Part shown: positions 1 to 5,854 of the stretch, piece by piece
Position numbering within the stretch: position 1 is the stretch's first letter
Layout: every line of letters starts with the position of its first letter
Assembly: GCA_027482795.1 (NCBI GenBank)
Contig: JAIXVS010000199.1
Coordinates: forward strand, 1-10,335
Direction of reading: 5' to 3'
DNA length: 10,335 nucleotides
Origin: Rhodobacter sp.
GTDB lineage: Bacteria; Pseudomonadota; Alphaproteobacteria; Rhodobacterales; Rhodobacteraceae
Made by a program: the position numbers and the translations under genes
The notes under the pieces: generated by a model
Told to the model about the DNA's origin: nothing
The model's database searches: none
The model's input: the letters and a program-made list of their open reading frames with translations, nothing else

Positions 1-543
1 ATCCGAGATTTTTTGGCCCAGCAGCATGCCGCCGCCGCCCGGCTTTGCGCCTTGGCCAACCACCACTTCGATAGCGTCTGCGCGGCGCAAATCGTCGGGG
101 TTCATGCCGTAACGGCTGGGCAGATATTGATAGACCAGCGTTTTGGAATGGCCGCGTTCTTCTTCGGTCATGCCGCCGTCACCCGTGGTGGTCGAGGTGC
201 CCGCAGCCGTTGCGCCGCGGCCCAGCGCCTCTTTTGCGGGGCCAGATAGCGCGCCAAAGCTCATGCCTGCGATGGTGATTGGAATATCCAAATGGATTGG
301 CTTTTTGGCAAAACGGGTGCCCAGCCAAACATCAGTCGCGCATTTTTCGCGGTACCCTTCCAGTGGATAGCGCGAGATGGACGCGCCCAGAAACAAAAGG
401 TCATCGAAATGCGGCAGATGGCGTTTGGTGCCGCCGCCGCGAATGTCATAGATGCCCGATGCCGCTGCACGGCGGATTTCGGCGTTGACGGCCGGGGTGA
501 AGGTGGCCGAAAAGCGGGGCGGTGTTTTGGGAAATTCGGTCAT
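1..543 (-). CDS. mgsC: N-methylglutamate synthase subunit C / FMN-binding glutamate synthase family protein (GlxD), 5' part only
   Basis: This reads open from ATG at 543 to the window edge, giving the first 181 residues; the family is usually about 440 aa, so the rest lies to the left. The product is the FMN-binding, glutamate-synthase-like catalytic subunit of N-methylglutamate synthase. It matches the GltB central-domain family: IAGMSFGALSGPAKEALGRG is seen around residues 97-116, and the fragment ends in the loop GQGAKPGGGGMLLGQKIS, a hallmark of the glutamate synthase FMN domain. The start (MTEFPKTPP) lies 9 nt after the mgsB stop, with a short purine-rich GGCGAGAG ahead of it, so it is co-translated with mgsB and mgsA. 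With the GATase (MgsA) and GXGXG (MgsB) subunits it should convert gamma-glutamylmethylamide plus 2-oxoglutarate to N-methylglutamate. Family assignment is strong; the substrate is inferred from the mgd genes nearby. Confidence 0.9.
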   Translation of the reverse strand, partial: MTEFPKTPPRFSATFTPAVNAEIRRAAASGIYDIRGGGTKRHLPHFDDLLFLGASISRYPLEGYREKCATDVWLGTRFAKKPIHLDIPITIAGMSFGALSGPAKEALGRGATAAGTSTTTGDGGMTEEERGHSKTLVYQYLPSRYGMNPDDLRRADAIEVVVGQGAKPGGGGMLLGQKISD

Positions 544-552
544 TCTCTCGCC

Positions 553-1242
553 TCAGTAAGCCGACGCATTGTCGATGTTAAAGTTATACAGTTTGCGCGC
601 AGAGCCGTAGCGTTTGAACTCTTCTGGCCGTGCCTTGCCGTCGGCCTCGCCGCGTTTCAAAAGATCGGACAGCAGGGCGATGTGTTCGGGCCGCATCTCT
701 TTCTCGATGCAATCCGCGCCCAGCGATTTGACCGAACCGCGCACAAAAAGACGCGCCTCGTATAGGCTGTCGCCCAGCGCTTCGCCTGCATCGCCCAGCA
801 CAACCATATTGCCCGATTGCGCCATAAAGCACGACATGTGGCCAATGTTGCCATGCACGACAATATCGATGCCCTTCATCGAAATGCCACAGCGGCTGGA
901 TGCGTTGCCTTTGATAACCAGCAGACCGCCGCGCCCCGTGGCCCCCGCATATTGGCTGGCATCACCATCTATGATGACGGTGCCTGACATCATGTTTTCC
1001 GCCACACCTGGCCCTGCCGATCCTTTGATGCGGATCGTGGCCAGTTTGTTCATGCCTGCGCAGTAATAGCCCGTAGACCCGCGCACGGTGATGTCCACCG
1101 GCGCGTCAACACCCGCCGCAATGGCATGTGCGCCTTTGGGATTTATCACTTCCCACGCGGTCATGTTGGTTTGGCCTTTCAGCGCGTGCAGCGAGGAATT
1201 CAGCGCGCGCAGCCCCTCTTTACCCAAGTCAAAAGTTTGCAT
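553..1242 (-). CDS. mgsB: N-methylglutamate synthase subunit B, GXGXG-domain protein (GlxC)
   Basis: This encodes 229 aa starting MQTFDLGKEG. The protein corresponds to the C-terminal GXGXG (right-handed beta-helix) domain of glutamate synthase, here as a separate subunit. Successive glycine-rich turns are visible at about residues 54-63 (RGSTGYYCAG), 73-79 (KGSAGPG), 92-106, 111-123 (KGNASSRCGISMKG) and 130-135 (HGNIGH), with a roughly 50-residue charged C-terminal extension. It is structural: it packs between the amidotransferase and the FMN subunit. The frame stays open upstream to about 1437, but that part lies inside mgsA. The ATG at 1242 is 4 nt after the mgsA stop and is preceded by GGGAGCGTTAAGGGA, so I chose it. 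It is operonic with mgsA and mgsC. Confidence 0.92.
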   Translation of the reverse strand: MQTFDLGKEGLRALNSSLHALKGQTNMTAWEVINPKGAHAIAAGVDAPVDITVRGSTGYYCAGMNKLATIRIKGSAGPGVAENMMSGTVIIDGDASQYAGATGRGGLLVIKGNASSRCGISMKGIDIVVHGNIGHMSCFMAQSGNMVVLGDAGEALGDSLYEARLFVRGSVKSLGADCIEKEMRPEHIALLSDLLKRGEADGKARPEEFKRYGSARKLYNFNIDNASAY

Positions 1243-1246
1243 TCCC

Positions 1247-2143
1247 TTAACGCTCCCAGAAGTAGACGGTGGCAGGCTCTGGCTCCCATACGCGGGCATC
1301 TTCGATGCCAGGCAGGTTGACCAGCGCGCGGTATTCGCTGCCGAAGGCCACGTATTGATCGGTTTCGGCCATAACAGCGGGCTTGCACGCGATTGGGTCA
1401 CGCACCACGCCAAAGCCGTTATGCGTGCCGACAACAAAGGTAAAAAACCCGTCCAGATCGGTGAGCGTCGCCTCTAGGGCGCGGCCTAGCGTCTCGCCCG
1501 TTTGCAGTTTTTGGCTGATGAATGCCGCGCCAACTTCGGTGTCGTTCTCCGTCTCGAACGTCATGCCCAAGCGCTTTAATTCACGGCGCACGCCATTGTG
1601 GTTTGACAGGCTGCCATTGTGCACAAGGCACTGATCGGGCCCCGTCGAGAACGGATGCGCGCCCATGGTGGTGACAGCGCTTTCGGTGGCCATGCGGGTG
1701 TGGCCAATGCCATGGGTGCCGCCCATCTTGGCCACGTCAAAGCGGGCCGCCACGTCTTTGGGCAAGCCAACCTCTTTGAAAATTTCGATATTTTCGCCCG
1801 AAGACATCACCTTGACCGCTGGCCGCAGATGCGCAACGGCCGCGCGCGCCGCATCAAGCTGGCCTAAGGGAACCTCTAAAACGGCATGGGTCGATTTGAC
1901 CAGCATCGCCACAGGCGCGCCGATGGCCTCTTTCAGATCACCGTCCAGATCTTTGAAATCCTTTTCAGGATGCGCAGATTGCACAGTCAGCTTACCCAGC
2001 CCCTGCCCCGCCGATGAATAAATCGCAATGCCCGCAGAATCGGGCCCGCGGTCGGTCATGGTGATAAGCATGTCTGTCAACATCGCCCCAAGTTGGGGTT
2101 CAAGCTTTGGGTCCTTTAAGAACAACCCAACGATTCCGCACAT
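1247..2143 (-). CDS. mgsA: N-methylglutamate synthase subunit A, class II glutamine amidotransferase (GlxB)
   Basis: This encodes 298 aa beginning MCGIVG, so removal of Met exposes the N-terminal nucleophile Cys2 typical of Ntn-type class II glutamine amidotransferases. Other active-site elements are present: DRGPDSAG (31-38), GIGHTRMATES (145-155, substrate-binding Arg), VHNGSLSN (174-181, oxyanion-hole Asn-Gly) and ENDTEV (199-204, Asp). It is a stand-alone version of the glutamate synthase N-terminal domain and in the NMG pathway is thought to act on gamma-glutamylmethylamide with MgsB and MgsC. It is the first gene of its minus-strand operon, with a consensus AGGAGG ribosome site 7 nt upstream and a good sigma70-type promoter at 2177-2205. 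It diverges from the permease operon. Many annotation systems would call it simply glutamine amidotransferase or GlxB. Confidence 0.92.
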   Translation of the reverse strand: MCGIVGLFLKDPKLEPQLGAMLTDMLITMTDRGPDSAGIAIYSSAGQGLGKLTVQSAHPEKDFKDLDGDLKEAIGAPVAMLVKSTHAVLEVPLGQLDAARAAVAHLRPAVKVMSSGENIEIFKEVGLPKDVAARFDVAKMGGTHGIGHTRMATESAVTTMGAHPFSTGPDQCLVHNGSLSNHNGVRRELKRLGMTFETENDTEVGAAFISQKLQTGETLGRALEATLTDLDGFFTFVVGTHNGFGVVRDPIACKPAVMAETDQYVAFGSEYRALVNLPGIEDARVWEPEPATVYFWER

Positions 2144-2150
2144 GGATTCG

Positions 2151-2156
2151 CCTCCT
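2151..2156 (-). promoter_or_regulatory. Ribosome binding site of mgsA
   Basis: AGGAGG on the minus strand, 7 nt before the ATG at 2143. It is a perfect Shine-Dalgarno match and fixes MCGIVG as the start, which the N-terminal Cys chemistry also requires. Confidence 0.9.
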
Positions 2157-2176
2157 GTTTGATTAACTTAACGCCG

Positions 2177-2205
2177 ATGCTAGCACCGAAGAATCCGCCT
2201 TTCAA
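2177..2205 (-). promoter_or_regulatory. Predicted sigma70-type promoter of the mgsABC operon
   Basis: On the minus strand, TTGAAA (2205-2200, -35; 5 of 6 to consensus) is followed by a 17-nt spacer and TAGCAT (2182-2177, -10; 4 of 6). Transcription would start near 2170, giving a leader of about 27 nt before the mgsA start codon. No other match of this quality was seen in this gap for the minus strand. This is a prediction by eye only. Confidence 0.6.
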
Positions 2206-2214
2206 CTGTGAAGA

Positions 2215-2240
2215 AACTTTTTTCCTTGTTGGGAAAAGTT
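2215..2240. promoter_or_regulatory. Inverted repeat, candidate operator in the divergent mgsA/permease region
   Basis: AACTTTT (2215-2221) and AAAAGTT (2234-2240) form a perfect 7-bp inverted repeat. Inside it TTTTCC (2220-2225), six bases, and GGAAAA (2232-2237) form a second, tighter dyad. The site lies about 10 nt upstream of the predicted mgsA -35 and upstream of the permease operon leader, a position that would suit an activator acting on either side. A similar element overlaps the promoter of the XRE-cupin gene (6554-6574). That it binds the XRE-cupin protein is inference. Confidence 0.45.
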
Positions 2241-2272
2241 CTAGAGTTGCCTAAAGATTGGGCAGGTTTTGC

Positions 2273-2302
2273 TTGACAGATTGTCGCAGGTATCTTTCCT
2301 TA
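2273..2302 (+). promoter_or_regulatory. Possible promoter of the small-protein/permease operon (weak)
   Basis: A perfect -35 hexamer TTGACA is at 2273-2278. No good -10 hexamer follows at 16-18 nt (the sequence there reads about TTCCTTA), so the promoter is either weak and activator-dependent or lies elsewhere in 2230-2300. The gene order requires a plus-strand promoter somewhere between 2183 and 2370, but this is only the best guess. Confidence 0.25.
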
Positions 2303-2314
2303 CAAGAAACAAAT

Positions 2315-2359
2315 TTGCCAGACAGCGAAACGGCGGCGGGGCCCAGCCAAAACTGGCAA
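2315..2359 (+). other. Leader region with a 7-bp inverted repeat ahead of the first small gene
   Basis: TTGCCAG (2315-2321) and CTGGCAA (2353-2359) are perfect reverse complements, enclosing a GC-rich 31-nt stretch, and lie just before the strong Shine-Dalgarno at 2373-2380. In the transcript this could fold as a stem with a structured loop. No known riboswitch is recognised here. With a 7-bp stem and a long loop the structure may be chance. Confidence 0.25.
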
Positions 2360-2372
2360 TCCAACAGGGCCT

Positions 2373-2380
2373 AAGGGAGG
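2373..2380 (+). promoter_or_regulatory. Ribosome binding site that decides the GTG start at 2386
   Basis: AAGGGAGG ends 5 nt before GTG at 2386. It is the only strong Shine-Dalgarno in the region and selects this GTG over the earlier in-frame TTG at 2269, which lies in the promoter region. Confidence 0.8.
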
Positions 2381-2385
2381 GAAGC

Positions 2386-2667
2386 GTGTTAGACCTAAAT
2401 CAACGGATTGAGGCGATGCACAAACGCGATGTCACTGTGGCATGGGCGTTTGTTATTGGAATGTGGTTCTCAGTGATCTTTGTTGCCTTTACCACTTGGG
2501 GGCTGGCCCCATCGGGCGCGGCCCGCGCAGCGCTGCTGTTTGCGGGCGCGATGATTCTTTTGTTCAATACGGCGGCCATTTTGGCCATGCTGCGCCATTA
2601 CCGCGAAGACCGCGATTTCATTTACGGCCTTGATATCAAGTTTCTTGACGAAGCACGGGGGCGCTGA
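2386..2667 (+). CDS. Small two-TM membrane protein 1 of the permease operon (unknown function)
   Basis: This encodes 93 aa from a GTG start (MLDLNQRIEAMHKRD...). I do not recognise a named family. It has a short charged N-terminus, a hydrophobic segment at about residues 17-40 (VAWAFVIGMWFSVIFVAF), a short turn (APSGAA), a second hydrophobic segment at about 46-68 (ALLFAGAMILLFNTAAILAML), and a charged C-terminal tail (RHYREDRDFIYGLDIKFLDEARGR). Both ends are predicted to be cytoplasmic. It is the first gene of a four-gene plus-strand operon, only 2 nt before the next small membrane protein, and precedes an APC permease. The clustering suggests an accessory role in transport, such as assembly, stability or regulation of the permease; this is inference from context only. 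The start was set by the AAGGGAGG site. Confidence 0.78.
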   Translation: MLDLNQRIEAMHKRDVTVAWAFVIGMWFSVIFVAFTTWGLAPSGAARAALLFAGAMILLFNTAAILAMLRHYREDRDFIYGLDIKFLDEARGR

Positions 2668-2669
2668 GC

Positions 2670-3050
2670 ATGGCACATTATACACCCCCCGTCCAAAGCA
2701 AGCTTGGCCAGATCATCGACGTGATCGTGCTGGTCACGCTGACAGTGGGCGCGCTGTTTGTTCCCTTGTGGCTGGGAATGGCAGGTGCGGCAAAAACCGT
2801 CGCATCCCCAGTGGAAAACCCAACATGGGAGGCCCTTGGCCAAAACGCCGTTCAAGCCGCCCAATACGAGGCCCTTGGATATACCCCCGAAAGCGCGCAC
2901 GACCTGATCCTTGCGCGCTTTGACTACAGCTTCACGACTGGGGCGCTGATCGTCATGATCGTGGTGATCGTCGCCTATTACGCCTTGATGCTGAAATTTT
3001 CCGAAGCGGAGTACCGCGAGGTTATCTCTGAAAAATTTAGCAAGAAATAG
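2670..3050 (+). CDS. Small two-TM membrane protein 2 of the permease operon (unknown function)
   Basis: This encodes 126 aa beginning MAHYTPPVQSKLGQ. I do not recognise the family. Hydrophobic segments lie at about residues 15-38 (IDVIVLVTLTVGALFVPLWLGMA) and 90-109 (ALIVMIVVIVAYYALML). They are separated by a roughly 50-residue polar loop (VENPTWEALGQ...GYTPESAHD) that should face the periplasm. The protein ends in a charged cytoplasmic tail (KFSEAEYREVISEKFSKK). The start is 2 nt after the stop of the preceding gene, with a G-rich stretch ahead of it, and the stop is 9 nt before the next small gene, so all are probably co-translated. The sizeable periplasmic loop makes it the most likely of the three small proteins to touch substrate or another envelope partner, but that is conjecture. 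Confidence 0.8.
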   Translation: MAHYTPPVQSKLGQIIDVIVLVTLTVGALFVPLWLGMAGAAKTVASPVENPTWEALGQNAVQAAQYEALGYTPESAHDLILARFDYSFTTGALIVMIVVIVAYYALMLKFSEAEYREVISEKFSKK

Positions 3051-3059
3051 GGGGCTGCA

Positions 3060-3230
3060 ATGGAAACGTGGAACTACATTGAATACGCCGCGTGGGGCCT
3101 TTCGGCCCTGTTCGGCCTGCTTATGGTGATGGATTGGATCAAGACCGACAGCACCTATTCCGAAGAAGTTCTGACCTCTTCTCGCGAAGGCGAGCTAGAG
3201 GCCATGACCGAAGACTCGCACAAGGGCTGA
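3060..3230 (+). CDS. Small one-TM membrane protein 3 of the permease operon (56 aa, unknown function)
   Basis: This short gene starts at ATG 3060, with GGGGGC just upstream, and ends TGA at 3228-3230. The product METWNYIEYAAW... has one hydrophobic segment at about residues 9-27 (YAAWGLSALFGLLMVMDWI) and then an acidic hydrophilic tail (KTDSTYSEEVLTSSREGE...), rich in Glu and Asp. It fits exactly between its neighbours: 9 nt after the 126-aa gene and 7 nt before the permease ATG, and its TGAGGG end supplies part of the permease ribosome site. No family is recognised. Such single-span peptides beside a transporter are often regulatory or structural partners; here that is inference from position. 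Confidence 0.72.
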   Translation: METWNYIEYAAWGLSALFGLLMVMDWIKTDSTYSEEVLTSSREGELEAMTEDSHKG

Positions 3231-3237
3231 GGGCATT

Positions 3238-4674
3238 ATGGCACAAACTGACATCACATCTTCTGAACGCGATGGCATGGGGCCGCATGGCACCAAAGTT
3301 GGCCTTTTGCGTGTGCTTGGGCCTGCCCATGTTTGGGCATTGGGCGTGGGTATTGTTTTGGTGGGCGAGTACATGGGCTGGAACTTTGCCGTTGGCAAAG
3401 GTGGGGCCTATGCGGCGCTGATGGCCTGCTGGTTTGCGGGCATCTTGTATTCCTGCGTCGCAATGATCGATTCCGAAGTGACATCGACCGTTGCTGCCGC
3501 AGGGGGCCAATACACCCAAGCCAAACACATTGTCGGCCCGCTGATGGCCTTTAACGTGGGCCTATACCTTGTGTTCGCCTATACAATGCTAGAGGCGGCG
3601 AATGCGATTACGGCGGGCTATCTTGTGTCTGTTGTGGCCACGATGACAGGCTATGGCGGCGCATTAGACCAGCGCCCGTTTATCATTCTGGTCATCATGT
3701 TCCTAGCATGGCTGAACTATCGCGGCGTGCTGGCAACGCTGACGTTTAACCTTGTGATCACCGCCATCGCCTTTACCGCAATTATTGTGCTGTTCCTATC
3801 GACCAGCGGCATTATCGGCGATGGCATCATGCAACATGCAGCCCTGTTCGAGGGACATGAAAAGCCCTACGGCTGGATCGGCGTTGTTGCGGCCATGCAC
3901 TTTGGCCTGTGGTTCTATCTGGGCATCGAAGGCACGACGCAAGCGGCTGAAGAAGTCCGCTCGCCCGCGCGCGCGCTGCCCTTTGGCACGCTGGCTGGCA
4001 TCATGACCCTTCTTATTGCGGCAACCCTGACATGGTATATCTGTTCGGGCGTGCTGCCGTGGGAGTTTTTGGGCGATGGCGTGAACGGTTCGGTTGCGCC
4101 ACTGTTTGATACGGCGCGGTTGTCGGGATCGAATGCGCTGATTTGGTTCTTGGGCATCGGCACCCTTTTTGCCACCCTTGCCAGCGCTAATGGCTGCATC
4201 AATGACGCATCCCGCGCGTGGTTCGCGCTGGGGCGGGACAAGTATCTGCCTGCTTGGTTCGGGGCCGTGCATCCGCAATACCGCACGCCGTACCGTTCGA
4301 TCGTGTTCTTGGTGCCGATCGCGCTGATCTTCGCCTTGGGCGCGCCTTTGGATCAGGTTATCACCTTCTCGATCCTGTCGGGGCTGCTTGGCTATACGTT
4401 CATGCCGCTGAACATTCTGATGTTCCGCAAAAAGTGGCCCATGGGCACCATCAAGCGCGGGTATGAACATCCGTTCCACCCCGTTCCTGCGATTGTGCTG
4501 TTGTGCCTGTGTGCGTTCACGTTCTTTGCGGTGTTCCTTGGCTATGGCACCCAGTTGGTCGCGATGATTGGTTTTTACATCATCGTGTCGCTGTGGTTCC
4601 ATTTCTGGCGCTATCGCTTTGTAAATCGCGGTGCGCAGTTCACCATGCCTTGGCCGAAACCTCAGGGCTACTGA
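3238..4674 (+). CDS. APC-superfamily permease, ethanolamine-permease-like; candidate methylamine/amine importer
   Basis: This encodes 478 aa and about 12 hydrophobic segments, beginning MAQTDITSSERDG with a cytoplasmic N-terminus. APC-family marks are visible: GPAHVWALGVGIVLVGEYMGWNFAVGKGG begins at residue 28 (TM1 region, close to ethanolamine permeases), AAGGQYTQAKHIVG (87-100), GIEGTTQAAEEVRSPARALPFG (229-250, conserved cytoplasmic EE-x-R-x-P-x-R loop) and SRAWFALGRDKYLPAWFG (325-342). Its length is normal for APC transporters. Known ethanolamine permeases move small amines and amino alcohols; lying between the two halves of the NMG pathway, this one could import methylamine, a related N-methyl compound or an amino acid feeding the pathway. 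The substrate is not determinable from sequence. The start has GAGGG 5-10 nt upstream. It ends the four-gene operon, followed by a hairpin at 4690-4719. Confidence 0.9.
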   Translation: MAQTDITSSERDGMGPHGTKVGLLRVLGPAHVWALGVGIVLVGEYMGWNFAVGKGGAYAALMACWFAGILYSCVAMIDSEVTSTVAAAGGQYTQAKHIVGPLMAFNVGLYLVFAYTMLEAANAITAGYLVSVVATMTGYGGALDQRPFIILVIMFLAWLNYRGVLATLTFNLVITAIAFTAIIVLFLSTSGIIGDGIMQHAALFEGHEKPYGWIGVVAAMHFGLWFYLGIEGTTQAAEEVRSPARALPFGTLAGIMTLLIAATLTWYICSGVLPWEFLGDGVNGSVAPLFDTARLSGSNALIWFLGIGTLFATLASANGCINDASRAWFALGRDKYLPAWFGAVHPQYRTPYRSIVFLVPIALIFALGAPLDQVITFSILSGLLGYTFMPLNILMFRKKWPMGTIKRGYEHPFHPVPAIVLLCLCAFTFFAVFLGYGTQLVAMIGFYIIVSLWFHFWRYRFVNRGAQFTMPWPKPQGY

Positions 4675-4689
4675 TCCCAAAAAGCATCC

Positions 4690-4719
4690 GCTGGCCCGCC
4701 CAACCTGTGGCGGGCCAGC
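4690..4719 (+). terminator. Strong hairpin after the permease gene, probable terminator or processing signal
   Basis: GCTGGCCCGCC (4690-4700) and GGCGGGCCAGC (4709-4719) form a perfect 11-bp GC-rich stem with an 8-nt loop, starting 15 nt after the permease stop. On the plus strand it lacks a downstream T tract, so it is not a textbook intrinsic terminator. On the minus strand five T follow the stem after 7 nt. It probably ends or attenuates transcription of the permease operon, or protects its 3' end, before the downstream gene at 4736. Confidence 0.6.
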
Positions 4720-4735
4720 GCCTTGAAAGCGCGCG

Positions 4736-5404
4736 ATGACCTCTCATATCCTTCTTGCAGCACTATTCGGGGCCACTGCGCTTTGGCTGGCTTGGGCCAC
4801 AGTTCAGGCCCACAAAGCCCGCACCGCCGCACGCGCGGGCTATTTCCGCGCAGTAGAGCCCTTGTTCGATTCAATAGCGACCCGCATCCAACCCACTGGA
4901 TTTGCGCGGATGACGGCGCAGGTTGACGGTATCGCATTTGACCTTCAGGCCATCCCCGACAGCCTGACCTTTCGCAAACTGCCAGCCTTGTGGGTTATGC
5001 TAACCCTGCCCGCCCCCATGCCAGTAAGGGCCACGCTGGACATTATGGCCCGCCCTGCGGGTAACGAGCCGTTTTCCCATTTCGCCAACCTGCCCCAATC
5101 ACTGCCCTGCCCGCCCAGCCTGCCCTATGGCACGGCCCTGCGCAGTGATGATGCCAGTGGCGTGCCGCCCCTTGATCTGATCGCACAGCATCTGGCTGTG
5201 TTTGCCGACCCTAAGGTGAAAGAACTGGTGATCTCGCCCAAGGGACTGCGCCTTGTCATCCTTGCGGATGAGGCTGAACGCGGCCGCTTTTTGATTTTCC
5301 GCGATGCTGAGGTGGGCGCGTCACCCCTGCCCGCCGCGCGCATGACACCCCTGATTTCGGCGCTGATCGCGCTGCGCGAGACTTTAGCAAAGGCCCCCCA
5401 ATGA
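4736..5404 (+). CDS. Conserved-looking hypothetical protein with N-terminal membrane anchor
   Basis: This encodes 222 aa beginning MTSHILLAALFGATALWLAWATVQAHKAR. I do not recognise a family. Residues about 4-23 are a hydrophobic anchor followed by a basic stretch (HKARTAAR). With the positive charges after the segment the remainder is most likely cytoplasmic, though an uncleaved signal-anchor the other way cannot be excluded. The rest is soluble with alternating short hydrophobic strands (GIAFDLQAIPDSLTF, ALWVMLTLPAPMPVRATLDI, KELVISPKGLRLVILADE), suggesting a mixed alpha/beta domain; no catalytic motif stands out. The start codon has only a weak purine stretch (GAAAG) ahead. The stop overlaps the ATG of the next gene (ATGA), so the two are translationally coupled and may act together. 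The hairpin upstream separates it from the permease operon, and its link to amine metabolism is unknown. Confidence 0.78.
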   Translation: MTSHILLAALFGATALWLAWATVQAHKARTAARAGYFRAVEPLFDSIATRIQPTGFARMTAQVDGIAFDLQAIPDSLTFRKLPALWVMLTLPAPMPVRATLDIMARPAGNEPFSHFANLPQSLPCPPSLPYGTALRSDDASGVPPLDLIAQHLAVFADPKVKELVISPKGLRLVILADEAERGRFLIFRDAEVGASPLPAARMTPLISALIALRETLAKAPQ

Positions 5405-5679
5405 CCGCACCCAAAGCCCCGCCCCAGCCCTATCTTGTGCTTGCCGTTGCCACCATTTTGCCAGGCATGGGGCAAGTGATGAACCGCCAACCGCTGCGCG
5501 GGCTGATCTTTGTATTCTTTGCCGTGCTTCTGGGGGCGTTCACACTGAAAACCGCCGCCCCCGAGGTGTCTTTCGTTGGCAAAACCGCAGGGGCGCTGTT
5601 TGTTTGGGCAATGGCGATGATGGACGCCTACCGCACCGCCCGCCTGCGCCGCGCGATTTGGGAGCGGGACGTGAAGTGA
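5401..5679 (+). CDS. Small membrane protein, TM2-like (PGMGQ...RGL...DAYRTAR), unknown function
   Basis: This encodes 92 aa beginning MTAPKAPPQPYLVLAVATILPGMGQVMNRQ. Three hydrophobic stretches are seen at about residues 10-25, 33-50 and 59-75, followed by a strongly basic tail (YRTARLRRAIWERDVK). The pattern PGxGQ-x-N-x-Q-x-x-RGL, then a hydrophobic run and later D-A-Y-x-x-A, resembles the TM2/DUF5683-like small membrane proteins, whose role is generally unknown; this resemblance is by eye. The start overlaps the stop of the 222-aa gene by four bases, a strong sign of coupling. It is the last plus-strand gene, and 20 nt after its stop the tandem palindromic repeat begins. Confidence 0.78.
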   Translation: MTAPKAPPQPYLVLAVATILPGMGQVMNRQPLRGLIFVFFAVLLGAFTLKTAAPEVSFVGKTAGALFVWAMAMMDAYRTARLRRAIWERDVK

Positions 5680-5748
5680 ACGCGGCAGGCTTACGACCCT
5701 AATCCGCCTCCTACAGCCCTCGCAAGCGTGCTCGGGCGTTCTGGCCAA

Positions 5749-5773
5749 GAAAACAGTCCACTGGACTGTTTTC
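5749..5773. repeat. Perfect palindrome, copy 1
   Basis: GAAAACAGTCCA, one central base, then its exact reverse complement TGGACTGTTTTC. The flanking A (5748) and T (5774) extend the stem to 13 bp. It may terminate transcription of the converging genes in either direction. Confidence 0.85.
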
Positions 5774-5820
5774 TAATCCGCCTCCTCCAGCCCTCGCAGG
5801 CGTGCTCGGGCGTTCGGCGG

Positions 5821-5845
5821 GAAAACAGTCCACTGGACTGTTTTC
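5821..5845. repeat. Perfect palindrome, copy 2
   Basis: Identical over all 25 bases to copy 1, including the central C, although the 5' part of the two units differs by several substitutions and a small indel. It lies 10 nt beyond the stop codon of the XRE-cupin gene and may act as its terminator. Confidence 0.85.
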
Positions 5846-5854
5846 TAATCCGCC

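Noticed and set aside
1243..1437. Upstream extension of mgsB to an ATG at 1437
   Set aside because: The extra part lies wholly within mgsA in another frame and does not resemble the GXGXG family; the ATG at 1242 fits the operon spacing and ribosome site.
2259..2272. Sigma54-like promoter (TGG...TTGC) in the permease leader
   Set aside because: The GG-to-GC distance is one base short of the strict -24/-12 spacing, and the -24 box (TGGGCA) is a poor match. No sigma54 activator gene is in the window.
2269..2385. N-terminal extension of the first small membrane protein from TTG at 2269
   Set aside because: No ribosome site precedes the TTG, it overlaps the best -35 hexamer, and a strong Shine-Dalgarno sits right before GTG 2386.
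3796..4680. Long minus-strand open frame (294 codons) opposite the permease
   Set aside because: It is rich in Arg, His and Gln, has no recognisable domain, and mirrors the codon bias of a clear APC permease on the other strand.
5125..5748. Minus-strand open frame running through repeat unit 1 and the 222-aa and 92-aa genes
   Set aside because: It starts in the repeat and runs antisense to two coupled genes with plausible membrane-protein composition; its own composition is unlike a protein.
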